This document shows, piece by piece, positions 1-7,592 of a stretch of DNA of 25,447 nt; the stretch's first letter is position 1, and each line of letters starts with the position of its first letter. The DNA lies in the NCBI GenBank assembly GCA_036881805.1, contig JBAJNK010000024.1, forward strand, positions 1 to 25,447. The letters run 5' to 3'. Source of the DNA: JANQLC01 sp036881805. Its GTDB lineage: Bacteria; Bacteroidota; Bacteroidia; Flavobacteriales; JANQLC01. Under the pieces are notes generated by a model that was not told the DNA's origin, ran no database searches, and saw only the letters and a list, made by a program, of their open reading frames with translations. A program made the translations under genes and the position numbers.

Positions 1-29
1 AAAACAATTGAAAAGCTGTGATTTTTTGA

Positions 30-339
30 GGCCGGTTTGATTTACAGCAAGACAACCATGATGTCAGTATTGCCGCACATACCTCGGTTTTTGGGGATCG
101 GCATAATCATAAGGGTTTTGCTTACCGGGTTGGGTCGGATTTTTTATCGTATTGAATATTTTTGACCAATAGGTTTTACTATAGGATATGGTTCTATAAA
201 TACTTCTAATGGTCGACTTTCCCATGTACTTATAAATGGCGACAGTTCGCTTAGTACAGGTGGTGAATTTAAATTTACTATGACTCAAACGGGCAGGGAA
301 AAAAGTTTGTTTCAATTTTCTCTTACAGTTGCTAAATAG
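30..339 (+). pseudogene. Broken 3' remnant of an unrecognised protein-coding gene
   Basis: Two stretches that look like coding sequence lie in different frames. Frame 3 is open over 30-152 and would encode a peptide containing DVSIAAHTSVFGDRHNHKGF. Frame 1 is open over 166-336, containing GYGSINTSNGRLSHVLINGD and ending ...FQFSLTVAK before TAG at 337-339. An in-frame TGA at 163-165 and the frame change separate them. A well-formed intrinsic terminator follows 20 bases after the TAG, as expected at the end of a real gene. The Ser/Thr/Gly-rich, strand-like tail would suit a secreted or surface protein, but I recognise no family. The simplest reading is the 3' end of a gene with a frameshift and a stop. 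The alternative is that only the 166-339 part was ever coding. The upstream part lies outside the window or is lost. Confidence 0.35.
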
Positions 340-359
340 TTCAAAGATAGGTCTTTGGG

Positions 360-387
360 AGGCCGCCTCAAGGGCGGCCTTTTTTTG
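360..387 (+). terminator. Rho-independent terminator
   Basis: A perfect 8-bp stem (AGGCCGCC at 360-367 paired with GGCGGCCT at 373-380) closes a 5-base loop (TCAAG) and is followed at once by a run of seven T (the last stem T plus T381-T387 make eight in a row). It lies 20 bases after the TAG of the frame-1 remnant, so it probably ended that gene's transcript. It is the clearest intrinsic terminator I see in the window. Confidence 0.85.
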
Positions 388-556
388 CCTTTCCACCACA
401 GATCGAGATCGACTTTTGGATGGGAAGCATCGGGGTTTCCACCCGCTTGTCCGCAGCTGAGGTCGCATGGATTTCTCGTAGGACTTACGTATTCATATAA
501 CCCCTTTTGGCGGTTTGTAGAACTTCTCCATACCGTAATACGTTCAGCGTTGTGCC

Positions 557-895
557 TTGCGCTCGGTTTTGTCGGCAATATATATATATTTGAAGTCTGT
601 AAGTGTAACGCATCACAGCTTGCCAAAACTCATCGTACACCACAGGGGAGAAACGCGTTGCTTTTCGCTCGAACCCCATGCGAATATCCTGGGATTTTTA
701 AGGCGAAAATCACTAGACGTCCCTTATTCCTGCCTTTCCGGCCGCTGTGGCAGCTGTAAGGCCAAGCGCTTGCGCGGCCATGTCAGCATGCGGCATACCG
801 ATGGATTGGGCAGCGCGGAAATCGCCGATGGCTATATACTGCTCTGTCAGTCGCTGGTCGAATCCGAAGAAGTAGAAGTATCCCTCGGTGATTGA
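557..895 (+). pseudogene. Orphan C-terminal 2Fe-2S ferredoxin domain of a PaaE-like ferredoxin-NAD(P)H reductase
   Basis: From about 623 to the TGA at 893-895 the frame encodes a complete plant-type [2Fe-2S] ferredoxin domain of about 90 residues. The ligand pattern is C-x4-C-x2-C, then a distant C; the Cys codons are at 731, 746, 755 and 845, in VPYSCLSGRCGSCKAK and GYILLCQS. The spacing and the closing ...VEVSLGD resemble the C-terminal domain of PaaE / flavodoxin-reductase-like proteins of about 350 residues, in which FAD and NAD(P)H domains come first. None of those domains is visible upstream in any frame. The frame has no ATG: it opens with TTG at 557 after a stop at 536-538, a second TTG sits at 620, and neither has a ribosome binding site. 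I infer a 5'-deleted gene with an intact domain. A free-standing ferredoxin using a TTG start is possible but less likely. Its 3' end overlaps the convergent MscS gene by 49 bases. Confidence 0.6.
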
Positions 896-1842
896 GCCGC
901 ACCCATCGGTTGCACTTGAATCGGCTTATCGAAAATATTCCTGCCGCCCCGCACACCAAAGTCCAATGTGGTCACCGGGTAGGCGATACTGATGTCTTCC
1001 TTTTTGAAGCGATCCTGAATGCGCATGATGATATCACTCATCGCCTCTAAGTAGTCTAGCTGCATGCGATAGCGAATCCAAAAACGCAGCTCGAAATGGT
1101 AAGCAAAGTCGCCGATTTGCGTATAGTAAAAATCGATATCCCGGTCCAACAAGGCGTTTTTGACCCGAGCCGCTTCTTCCAGACTGACGCGCTTGACACG
1201 TGTCAAATCCTCGCCATAGGCCACTCCCGTTTTGAGGCTGATCCGACGCATGCCATTGGCCGTATAATTCGTAAACGCCTGATCGTAGATCAATCGATTG
1301 GGGATATATACCGCCTCACCACTGACCAATTTAACGTTGGTCGTCAACCAATTCATCTGATCGACCGTGCCGAAGTGATCCCCGACCCCGATCCAATCAC
1401 TGACGTGAAAAGGCCTGTGATACTTTAGCAACAAACCGGCAAATACGTTGGAGGCGATATCTTGAAAGGCAAACCCCGCAATAATACCCAAGATACCCGC
1501 CGAGGTTAGGACTTTCGTTAACGTATCACCGAGCTCTAAGACGTCCATGGCGAGGTAGATACCCGATAGCAAAAAGAAGCAATAGAGCAATATGGAAAGC
1601 GCTTCTACGACTTCTGGATTTTTATCCTTCCTCAGAAAGCGATAGACGAAGCGTCTTACAGCGCGCCGGATAAATTTGCCCAGGTAATAGAAGGCGAGCA
1701 GAATGGCAATGGCCAATGCGACCCTGGGTAAATAATCGTTTAAATCATCGACCCAATTGGAAATGAGACTGTGACCCCGCTTGGCGAGGTCTATAGGACT
1801 TTTGATGCTGTCGGTTAGAATCGCAAACTGTGAGAAAGGCAT
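847..1842 (-). CDS. MscS-family small-conductance mechanosensitive ion channel
   Basis: This 331-residue inner-membrane channel should open under membrane tension to release solutes during hypo-osmotic shock. Hydrophobic segments lie at about residues 40-56, 80-100 and 108-127. The third runs into the pore helix and beta domain typical of MscS: GILGIIAGFAFQDIASNVFA (about 117-136), then HRPFHVSDWIGVGDHFGTV. A mixed alpha/beta cytoplasmic vestibule follows. The ATG at 1842 has a good Shine-Dalgarno sequence (AGAAGGA, complement of 1848-1854). The last 20 or so residues are a Ser/Thr/Asp-rich tail encoded antisense to the end of the ferredoxin relic, so the natural 3' end may have been changed. 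The gene stands alone and is convergent with the relic. The family call is firm; the exact subfamily is not. Confidence 0.93.
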   Translation of the reverse strand: MPFSQFAILTDSIKSPIDLAKRGHSLISNWVDDLNDYLPRVALAIAILLAFYYLGKFIRRAVRRFVYRFLRKDKNPEVVEALSILLYCFFLLSGIYLAMDVLELGDTLTKVLTSAGILGIIAGFAFQDIASNVFAGLLLKYHRPFHVSDWIGVGDHFGTVDQMNWLTTNVKLVSGEAVYIPNRLIYDQAFTNYTANGMRRISLKTGVAYGEDLTRVKRVSLEEAARVKNALLDRDIDFYYTQIGDFAYHFELRFWIRYRMQLDYLEAMSDIIMRIQDRFKKEDISIAYPVTTLDFGVRGGRNIFDKPIQVQPMGAAQSPRDTSTSSDSTSD

Positions 1843-1980
1843 GTTTATCCTTCTTTATAAAGATGGCCGTGTTGATTTCAATTTGTGAAGTTAATGCAAA
1901 TCGCTGGAATACACAAACCAGCTAGATGGCGCCACGCAATTCAGCAAACGAAAACTCGAGCTGCTCACGAAAAATTAAGC

Positions 1981-2250
1981 ATGACGAGTAGCGTAAAATC
2001 CAAAATGAAAGACTTAGTTGAATCACGGGTTGATCTACTAAAAATTTTAAAAAAATTAATAGATGCCGAGACGCTGAATAAAGAAAAAATCACCTCAAAA
2101 AACATGACAACGGGTCAGGCGCTTGAAATCAAATCGCTTAGTGAAAGTGATATAAATAGGCCGGCGTACTACCGATCCATTGGGATAATTCTTTTTCCCA
2201 GTCCGCTAAATCTGCTCGGGTGGCTCAGTGTCGGGGATCGTTTTAAATAA
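1981..2250 (+). CDS. Doubtful small hypothetical protein, AT-rich
   Basis: An open frame from ATG 1981 to TAA 2248-2250 would encode 89 residues. A GTG at 1885 would extend it to 121. The first half is Lys/Glu/Leu-rich and helix-like (KMKDLVESRVDLLKILKKL); the second half ends with a hydrophobic run (SIGIILFPSPLNLLGWLSVG). It has no clear Shine-Dalgarno sequence, no recognisable family and a higher AT content than its neighbours. It fills the space between the starts of the MscS gene (leftward) and the 3' end of the HMG-CoA reductase gene. It could be a real accessory gene, a fragment of one, or chance. No function can be proposed. Confidence 0.3.
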   Translation: MTSSVKSKMKDLVESRVDLLKILKKLIDAETLNKEKITSKNMTTGQALEIKSLSESDINRPAYYRSIGIILFPSPLNLLGWLSVGDRFK

Positions 2251-2299
2251 GGAGATGTATTCCCTTTAAAACCGCATTTAATGTATGGGCTATCGACTG

Positions 2300-3655
2300 T
2301 CACCGGACGAAAAACCACCGTATAAAACCGTCGTCCGCCAAACGCCGCAAGCGATTGAGCTCTTGAATTACCGCAGCGTGTGAAACGATTTTGTCTTTAA
2401 AGTAATCGATAAAGAATCCCCGCTCTTCCGGTTCGGCTTCTACCTGGTTGAGAATATTCAACAGATGCAGCTTCATGTGGCCCCTTTGGATGCCGGTAGT
2501 CACCAATGAGCGAACAGCTGCAAAATTTTGTGCCAATCCAGCTGCGGCAATGATCGCCATTAAGTCCGGAGCGGTGGGATTGCCCAGCATTTCCAAGGCT
2601 AGTTTCACCAATGGATGTATCGAAGTGAGCCCACCTACCGTACCTACCGACACCGGTAAATCCAGCCAAAACCGAAATTGCCCATCCCGGATATCCACCT
2701 GGCTTAAGCTGCGGTATTGCCCGTCTCGCGAAGCGTATGCATGGGCAGCGGCCTCCACAGCCCGAAAATCGTTTCCGGTGGCGATGACCACCGCATCCAC
2801 CCCATTCATGATCCCCTTGTTGTGCGTTACCGCCCGATAGGGATCGACCTGAGCCAGCTCGATGGCACGCTGAAATTTATCGGTAAATTCAGACGGCGAC
2901 AGGCCAAATATATCGGTCAACTGCGCTATGGGACAACACACCTCAGCCCGTACCAAACATTCGGGGGTGTAGTTTGAAACGATGCACATGACGATCTCAA
3001 TGGCTTTTTCATCTGCTGTAAATGCGTTCGATCGTTGTATTTCCCTTTTCAGCGTCCGAGCCAATTCCTCCAAACAAGAGTTTATAAAATTGGCCCCCAT
3101 TGCGGAAACGGTGTCGAATTGGGCAAAAATTTGATAATAATGGGGTGCCAAATCGCTTTTGTCCAGTAGATCCAACTGGATTATGCCCCCGCCGCGCGCG
3201 CGCATATTTTGAGTAAGAGAAGCGGTAGCTTTGAAAAAACGGCCTTTGATCCGATCGAAAAAGGCTTTTAACTCGTCGTAACCGCCGCGGTATATGAAGT
3301 GTACCTGACCGACCTTTTTCAAACCGAGTATTCGGGTTCGAAAACCACCCCGATCGCGCCAATACGAAGCGGTTTTCGCTGCAGCAGCCACCACCGAACT
3401 CTCTTCTGTGACCATGGGGAGCACATAGATCTCTCCATCGATCAAAAAGTTGGGTGCCACGCCAAAGGGCATGTAAAAATTGGTGAGGGTATTCTCAGCG
3501 AAGTCGTCGTGAAGCTGCTGTAGCTTTTCATCCGTACTCCGATAAAGCGCCAGTATTCCCCTCGCTTCGTCGGGATTGCTGAAATAATTAGCCAACAACC
3601 ACTCTACTTTTGCACTTTTTGAGAGCTTTGAAAAGCCTTGTATCCGCTTTTTCAC
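2300..3655 (-). CDS. Class II (degradative-type) hydroxymethylglutaryl-CoA reductase
   Basis: This enzyme interconverts HMG-CoA and mevalonate. In Bacteroidota the class II form usually works in the mevalonate route to isoprenoids despite the 'degradative' name. The 451 residues carry the class II landmarks: AENTLTNFYMPFGVAPNF (about 53-70), TEESSVVAAA with the catalytic Glu (about 84), SAMGANFINS (184-193, CoA/nucleotide region), THNKGIMNG with the catalytic Lys280, ATGNDFRAVEAA with Asp296, and the flap motif GIQRGHMKLH with His393. The K-to-D spacing of 16 residues matches the Pseudomonas mevalonii enzyme (K267/D283). The start is GTG at 3655, chosen because MKKRIQGFSKLSKSAKVEWL matches the usual N-terminus of the family and no ATG is suitable. 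A TACCTTTG box lies just upstream. No other mevalonate gene is present; I would expect a GHMP kinase beside it in flavobacteria. Confidence 0.95.
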   Translation of the reverse strand: MKKRIQGFSKLSKSAKVEWLLANYFSNPDEARGILALYRSTDEKLQQLHDDFAENTLTNFYMPFGVAPNFLIDGEIYVLPMVTEESSVVAAAAKTASYWRDRGGFRTRILGLKKVGQVHFIYRGGYDELKAFFDRIKGRFFKATASLTQNMRARGGGIIQLDLLDKSDLAPHYYQIFAQFDTVSAMGANFINSCLEELARTLKREIQRSNAFTADEKAIEIVMCIVSNYTPECLVRAEVCCPIAQLTDIFGLSPSEFTDKFQRAIELAQVDPYRAVTHNKGIMNGVDAVVIATGNDFRAVEAAAHAYASRDGQYRSLSQVDIRDGQFRFWLDLPVSVGTVGGLTSIHPLVKLALEMLGNPTAPDLMAIIAAAGLAQNFAAVRSLVTTGIQRGHMKLHLLNILNQVEAEPEERGFFIDYFKDKIVSHAAVIQELNRLRRLADDGFIRWFFVR

Positions 3656-3667
3656 CGTTTAAAATAC

Positions 3668-3675
3668 CAAAGGTA
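3668..3675 (-). promoter_or_regulatory. Candidate Bacteroidota -7 element for HMG-CoA reductase
   Basis: On the minus strand the bases read TACCTTTG, a match to the TAnnTTTG -7 consensus of Bacteroidota. It ends 12 bases before the GTG start of the reductase gene. No matching TTTG -33 box is obvious at the expected distance, and the implied leader is very short. It is a weak prediction. Confidence 0.3.
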
Positions 3676-3824
3676 AAAAACTAAATCTCGGTTTCCTAAA
3701 AAGGGGGTAAAAATAAGCGATATCCCCAGATCCATGCCAAAATAGAAAAAAATAAACCCGCTTTTTAAGCATTATTATTTTATTTTATCATATTTGGAAA
3801 ATTTTACGTCTTACAAAAATTGAT

Positions 3825-6023
3825 ATGAGACAAAAAATTGTCCTTTTCATCGCGATAGGGATGGGTGCATTCACCACTTTATCGGCCCAAAAAGCACTCG
3901 GCTTGGAAGCGATTTGGTCGGGGGCGCTCAGCCCGAAAAACCCGATCGGTTTTCGATTTATGAATGATGGCAAACACTACACCGTATTTAAAAGTGATTC
4001 CCAAGGTACCCGGGTCGTGCGATGCAGCACGACCACCCAAAGGCAGACCCAGGTCTGTTTCAACGGTGAGTCGCTGCCAAACCGCCTTTCCTTCAGCGGT
4101 TATTCCTTTAGCCCAGACGAGAAAAAATTGTTGCTGATCACCGAAGTGAAAAAACTTTTCAGGCACTCGAAACGCGCCCGATATTATCTGTATGACCTGC
4201 CTACAAATAAACTGAGCCCGGTGGATAACCGTTTAATCCGCGAGCCGACTTTCTCACCAAATGGTAAAAAATTGGCTTTTGTATATGATAACAACTTGTA
4301 TATAAAGGACTTGACAACTGGAAAGACAACCCAGGTTACCACAGACGGCGAGAAAAATCACATCATCAACGGCGTGACCGACTGGGTCTATGAAGAGGAA
4401 TTCTCTTATGTCCGCGCCTTTGATTGGAGTCCCGACAGCCGGTCTATCGCTTACTTAAAGTTCGATGAAAGCCGCGTCGAGCAGATGTACATTCCCGTCT
4501 ATGGACCGGAAAGCCAATTCCATCCAGCGCTTCTGACTTATAAATATCCAAAAGCGGGTGAAGCGAACGCCCGAGTAACCGCCTATTGCTATAGCGCAGC
4601 GGATGGAAAAACAACTGCAGTCGATCTGAGCGCCTACAAAGACTACTATATCCCCAAAATACAGTGGACTGCCAAGGCGGATCAATTCGCACTCTTCATC
4701 GCCAACCGGCATCAAAATAAGGTGGATTTCCTAAGGGTGAACCGCCGAGACAACCGCGTAGAAAAAATACTGACCGAAACAGACCCCAAATACATAGAAA
4801 CCGATGATTTATACGTTTATTTCTTACGGGACAACAGCTTCGTATGGCAATCCGAGCGAGACGGCTACCGACACCTCTACTACTATGCAGCCGACGGCCG
4901 GTTAAAAAATCGAATTACAAAGGGAAACTATGTGGTGACCCAGGTCTATGGGGTGGATGAAAGACAAAAACGCGTATACTATCAGTCCACACAGGACGGC
5001 AGCATAAACCGCGCCTTGTACGCCGTGGGTCTAAATGGCAAACGCGCCCAAAAGCTAAATCGAAAAATCGGCATGAATGATGCCTATTTCAGCCCGAATT
5101 TCAAATATTACCTCTATGTGTATAGCACGGGAAACAGCCCCGAAGTATATAGTCTGAACGAAGGAAAAACCGGCAAACCGATCCGGGTTTTGGAAGACAA
5201 CCGCGACTTGGTCGAACGACTCAAATCCTACGGCTTATCAAAAGTGGCATACTTTAGCATTCCCCGCCCAGAGGGTACCGAGCTAAATGCCTGGATGATC
5301 AAACCGCCCGACTTTGATGCGAGTAAGACGTATCCGCTCTTCATATACGCATATGGCGGTCCGAATTCGCAAACGGTTTTAAACGCCTATGGGCACAGCC
5401 GGTATCTGTGGTTTGAGCTGCTCGCACAACAGGGGTTTATAGTGGCTTCTGTAGACAACCGGGGCACGGGGGGCAAAGGGGCGGATTTCAAGAAGATGAC
5501 CTACCTACAACTCGGTAAGTACGAAACGCAAGATCAGATTGACGCCGCGCGGTTTTTGGGGAAAAAATCCTTTATCGATGCGGAGCGAATCGGTATCTTC
5601 GGCTGGAGCTACGGCGCCTTCCTCGCCTCGCTTTGCATTACCCGAGGCGCGGACACCTTTCGCAGCGCGATAGCCGTGGCGCCGGTTACCAATTGGCGGT
5701 ATTACGATAGCATCTATACGGAACGCTATATGCGTACGCCACAGGAAAACCCCCGCGGTTACGATGACAATTCGCCGATCCATTATGTGGAAAAACTAAG
5801 GGGAGACTACCTGCTTATACACGGTACGAAAGACGACAATGTGCATTTTCAAAATACATTGGAAATGGATGAGGCCCTGGTACAAGCGGACAAGACCTTC
5901 GATATGCAGGTTTACAAAGACCGAAACCACAACCTTGAGGGTGGTAACACCACCTTACACCTCTACCACAAAATGACCCGCTTTTTACTGCAGCATCTAA
6001 AATACGCAAATGATAGACTATGA
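3825..6023 (+). CDS. Dipeptidyl peptidase IV (S9B prolyl oligopeptidase family)
   Basis: This secreted serine exopeptidase should remove X-Pro or X-Ala dipeptides from peptide N-termini outside the inner membrane. The 732 residues, normal for bacterial DPP IV, start with a signal peptide (MRQKIVLFIAIGMGAFTTLSA before Q22). An eight-bladed propeller-type domain follows, carrying DWVYEEEF, whose Glu residues (190-192) bind the substrate amino group. The C-terminal alpha/beta hydrolase has the nucleophile Ser595 in GWSYG, Asp670 in HGTKDDNVHF and His702 in DRNHNL, so the catalytic triad is complete. It opens a four-gene operon and overlaps the following transporter by 4 bases (ATGA), so dipeptide release and uptake are probably co-expressed. 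A low-quality promoter-like CATATTTG lies at 3789-3796. Confidence 0.96.
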   Translation: MRQKIVLFIAIGMGAFTTLSAQKALGLEAIWSGALSPKNPIGFRFMNDGKHYTVFKSDSQGTRVVRCSTTTQRQTQVCFNGESLPNRLSFSGYSFSPDEKKLLLITEVKKLFRHSKRARYYLYDLPTNKLSPVDNRLIREPTFSPNGKKLAFVYDNNLYIKDLTTGKTTQVTTDGEKNHIINGVTDWVYEEEFSYVRAFDWSPDSRSIAYLKFDESRVEQMYIPVYGPESQFHPALLTYKYPKAGEANARVTAYCYSAADGKTTAVDLSAYKDYYIPKIQWTAKADQFALFIANRHQNKVDFLRVNRRDNRVEKILTETDPKYIETDDLYVYFLRDNSFVWQSERDGYRHLYYYAADGRLKNRITKGNYVVTQVYGVDERQKRVYYQSTQDGSINRALYAVGLNGKRAQKLNRKIGMNDAYFSPNFKYYLYVYSTGNSPEVYSLNEGKTGKPIRVLEDNRDLVERLKSYGLSKVAYFSIPRPEGTELNAWMIKPPDFDASKTYPLFIYAYGGPNSQTVLNAYGHSRYLWFELLAQQGFIVASVDNRGTGGKGADFKKMTYLQLGKYETQDQIDAARFLGKKSFIDAERIGIFGWSYGAFLASLCITRGADTFRSAIAVAPVTNWRYYDSIYTERYMRTPQENPRGYDDNSPIHYVEKLRGDYLLIHGTKDDNVHFQNTLEMDEALVQADKTFDMQVYKDRNHNLEGGNTTLHLYHKMTRFLLQHLKYANDRL

Positions 6024-7588
6024 ATGATTCGATAGTTGGCGCTCCGGCAAGGCCCAAGCGCTTTGGACATCCGAGAGGCCTCTTCGTGCTCTTTTTTGTC
6101 GAGTTTTGGGAGCGCTTTTCCTTTTACGGCATGCGCGCCCTATTAGTCCTGTACCTCGTCGCCCAAACCACGGGTAACGACAACCCCGGACTGGGTTGGA
6201 TCGGGCCCAATGCCTATGCGTTCTACGGTTGGTATCTGATGTTTGTCTATGTCATGTCCATTCCCGGCGGTTTAATCGCCGATAAGCTCTTGGGGCAAAA
6301 GCGGGCGGTTATGCTGGGCGGTTGGCTCCTGTGTGCGGGACACCTAACCCTCGCCGTTCAAGCCACCTGGGCTTTTTACCTCGGAATCGTGCTGATCATC
6401 TTGGGTGTGGGCTGCTTAAAACCCAATGCTTCAACCCTGGTCGGCCGGTTGTATGAAGATGAGCCCGAGAAGCGGGATATGGGCTTCTACATCTATTATA
6501 TGGGCATCAACCTCGGCGCCTTTACCGCACCCTTAATCGTCGGGTACGTCGGCGAGAAAATCGGTTGGCACTATGGATTTGGACTGGCCGGAATCGGCAT
6601 GATCGTCGGGCAGCTCATATTCATTTCAGGACGTCGACACCTGAGGGGAATCGGCGATTTGCCGGTGCGCAAAAAAGTTGTGAATGCCCCTCAAATCCAT
6701 TTGCTACGGAATGCCCCTCAAATCCATTTGCTACGGGATATATTCAAGCATCGGAACGCCACTTTGGGTCTTGTCTTTACAGCCTTGATCGGCATTGGGG
6801 TTTGGATCGGCCTACATACCTGGTCCTACGGTTTGCTCATCATCGCGCTGAGTCTCGCCGTCGGGGTATTGCTGGTGGTCTATAACGATGGTACAGCCGT
6901 TGAAAAAGACCGCATAAAAGTCATCCTATTCTCCTTTTTGCTCGTATTTGTTTTCTTCACCGCCTTCGATCTGGCGGGGAGCTTGTTGAATGTATATGCC
7001 CAGCAAAAGACCGATCGGCAGCTGTGGGGATTCGAGATTCCTGCGAGCTGGTTTCAGTCTCTCAACTCCCTTTTTATCATCCTCTTCGCTACGCTGGTCG
7101 GTAGTTTTTGGATTTGGTGGGGGAAAAAAAGGAGAAGACTGAGCACTTCGGTCTTTAAAATGGCCATAGGCATTATAATCCAAGGCATCGGATTTTTCTT
7201 TATGTCGGCAGCAGCTGTGCAATACCGAACTCAGGGCGCTTCTTCCATGCTGTTTTTGGTACTGTTTTACCTGTTTTCTACCCTGGGCGAACTCTGCGCT
7301 TCACCCGTGTCCCTATCCTTTACCACCAAGTTGGCGCCCCTGCGCTGGGGTAGCTTTTTTATGGGCGCCTACTTCGCTGCCACCGGCCTGGGTGATAAGC
7401 TGGGCGGTCTGATCGCCGAGTCCACGGCTTACTTCACGGAATTTGAAGTCTTTACCGGTATTGCCCTGTGTTCTATACTCCTTGCACTATTGGTATTGGC
7501 TGTCGTAAAACCCTTGAAACGCTTGGCACATGGCGTTGAAGATGCGGGCTTTGCAAAGGGGGTAGGTTTGCAAACGGAGATCGAATAG
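6020..7588 (+). CDS. POT/PTR2-family proton-dependent oligopeptide transporter (first copy)
   Basis: This inner-membrane MFS symporter should import di- and tripeptides with protons. It has 522 residues, about a dozen hydrophobic segments and the family's first-helix motif ExxER (FFVEFWERFSFYG), followed by GGLIADKLLGQKRAV and FYIYYMGINLGAF. Its ATG lies inside the stop of dipeptidyl peptidase IV (ATGA overlap), implying translational coupling. In the central cytoplasmic loop a 27-bp segment is perfectly duplicated in tandem (6682-6735), so NAPQIHLLR occurs twice at residues 222-230 and 231-239. The frame is kept and both halves look intact, so the protein is probably functional. It is a paralogue of the next gene. 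Confidence 0.95.
   Translation: MNDSIVGAPARPKRFGHPRGLFVLFFVEFWERFSFYGMRALLVLYLVAQTTGNDNPGLGWIGPNAYAFYGWYLMFVYVMSIPGGLIADKLLGQKRAVMLGGWLLCAGHLTLAVQATWAFYLGIVLIILGVGCLKPNASTLVGRLYEDEPEKRDMGFYIYYMGINLGAFTAPLIVGYVGEKIGWHYGFGLAGIGMIVGQLIFISGRRHLRGIGDLPVRKKVVNAPQIHLLRNAPQIHLLRDIFKHRNATLGLVFTALIGIGVWIGLHTWSYGLLIIALSLAVGVLLVVYNDGTAVEKDRIKVILFSFLLVFVFFTAFDLAGSLLNVYAQQKTDRQLWGFEIPASWFQSLNSLFIILFATLVGSFWIWWGKKRRRLSTSVFKMAIGIIIQGIGFFFMSAAAVQYRTQGASSMLFLVLFYLFSTLGELCASPVSLSFTTKLAPLRWGSFFMGAYFAATGLGDKLGGLIAESTAYFTEFEVFTGIALCSILLALLVLAVVKPLKRLAHGVEDAGFAKGVGLQTEIE
6682..6735 (+). repeat. Perfect 27-bp tandem duplication inside the first POT gene
   Basis: The unit that starts GAATGCCCCTCAAATCCATT at 6682-6708 is repeated without a mismatch at 6709-6735. 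The period is a multiple of three, so the frame is kept and nine residues (NAPQIHLLR) are doubled. The absence of any difference between the copies points to a recent slippage or unequal-crossover event, or to an assembly artefact. Confidence 0.95.
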
Positions 7589-7592
7589 CCTT

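Noticed and set aside
388..619. Possible tRNA, small RNA or remaining reductase coding sequence between terminator and ferredoxin domain
   Set aside because: I found no cloverleaf, no FAD or NAD(P)H motif in any of the three forward frames, and no convincing hairpin.
6682..6735. Repeat pair as a CRISPR or mobile-element end
   Set aside because: There are only two directly abutting units with no spacer, in frame inside a gene; this is a coding tandem duplication.
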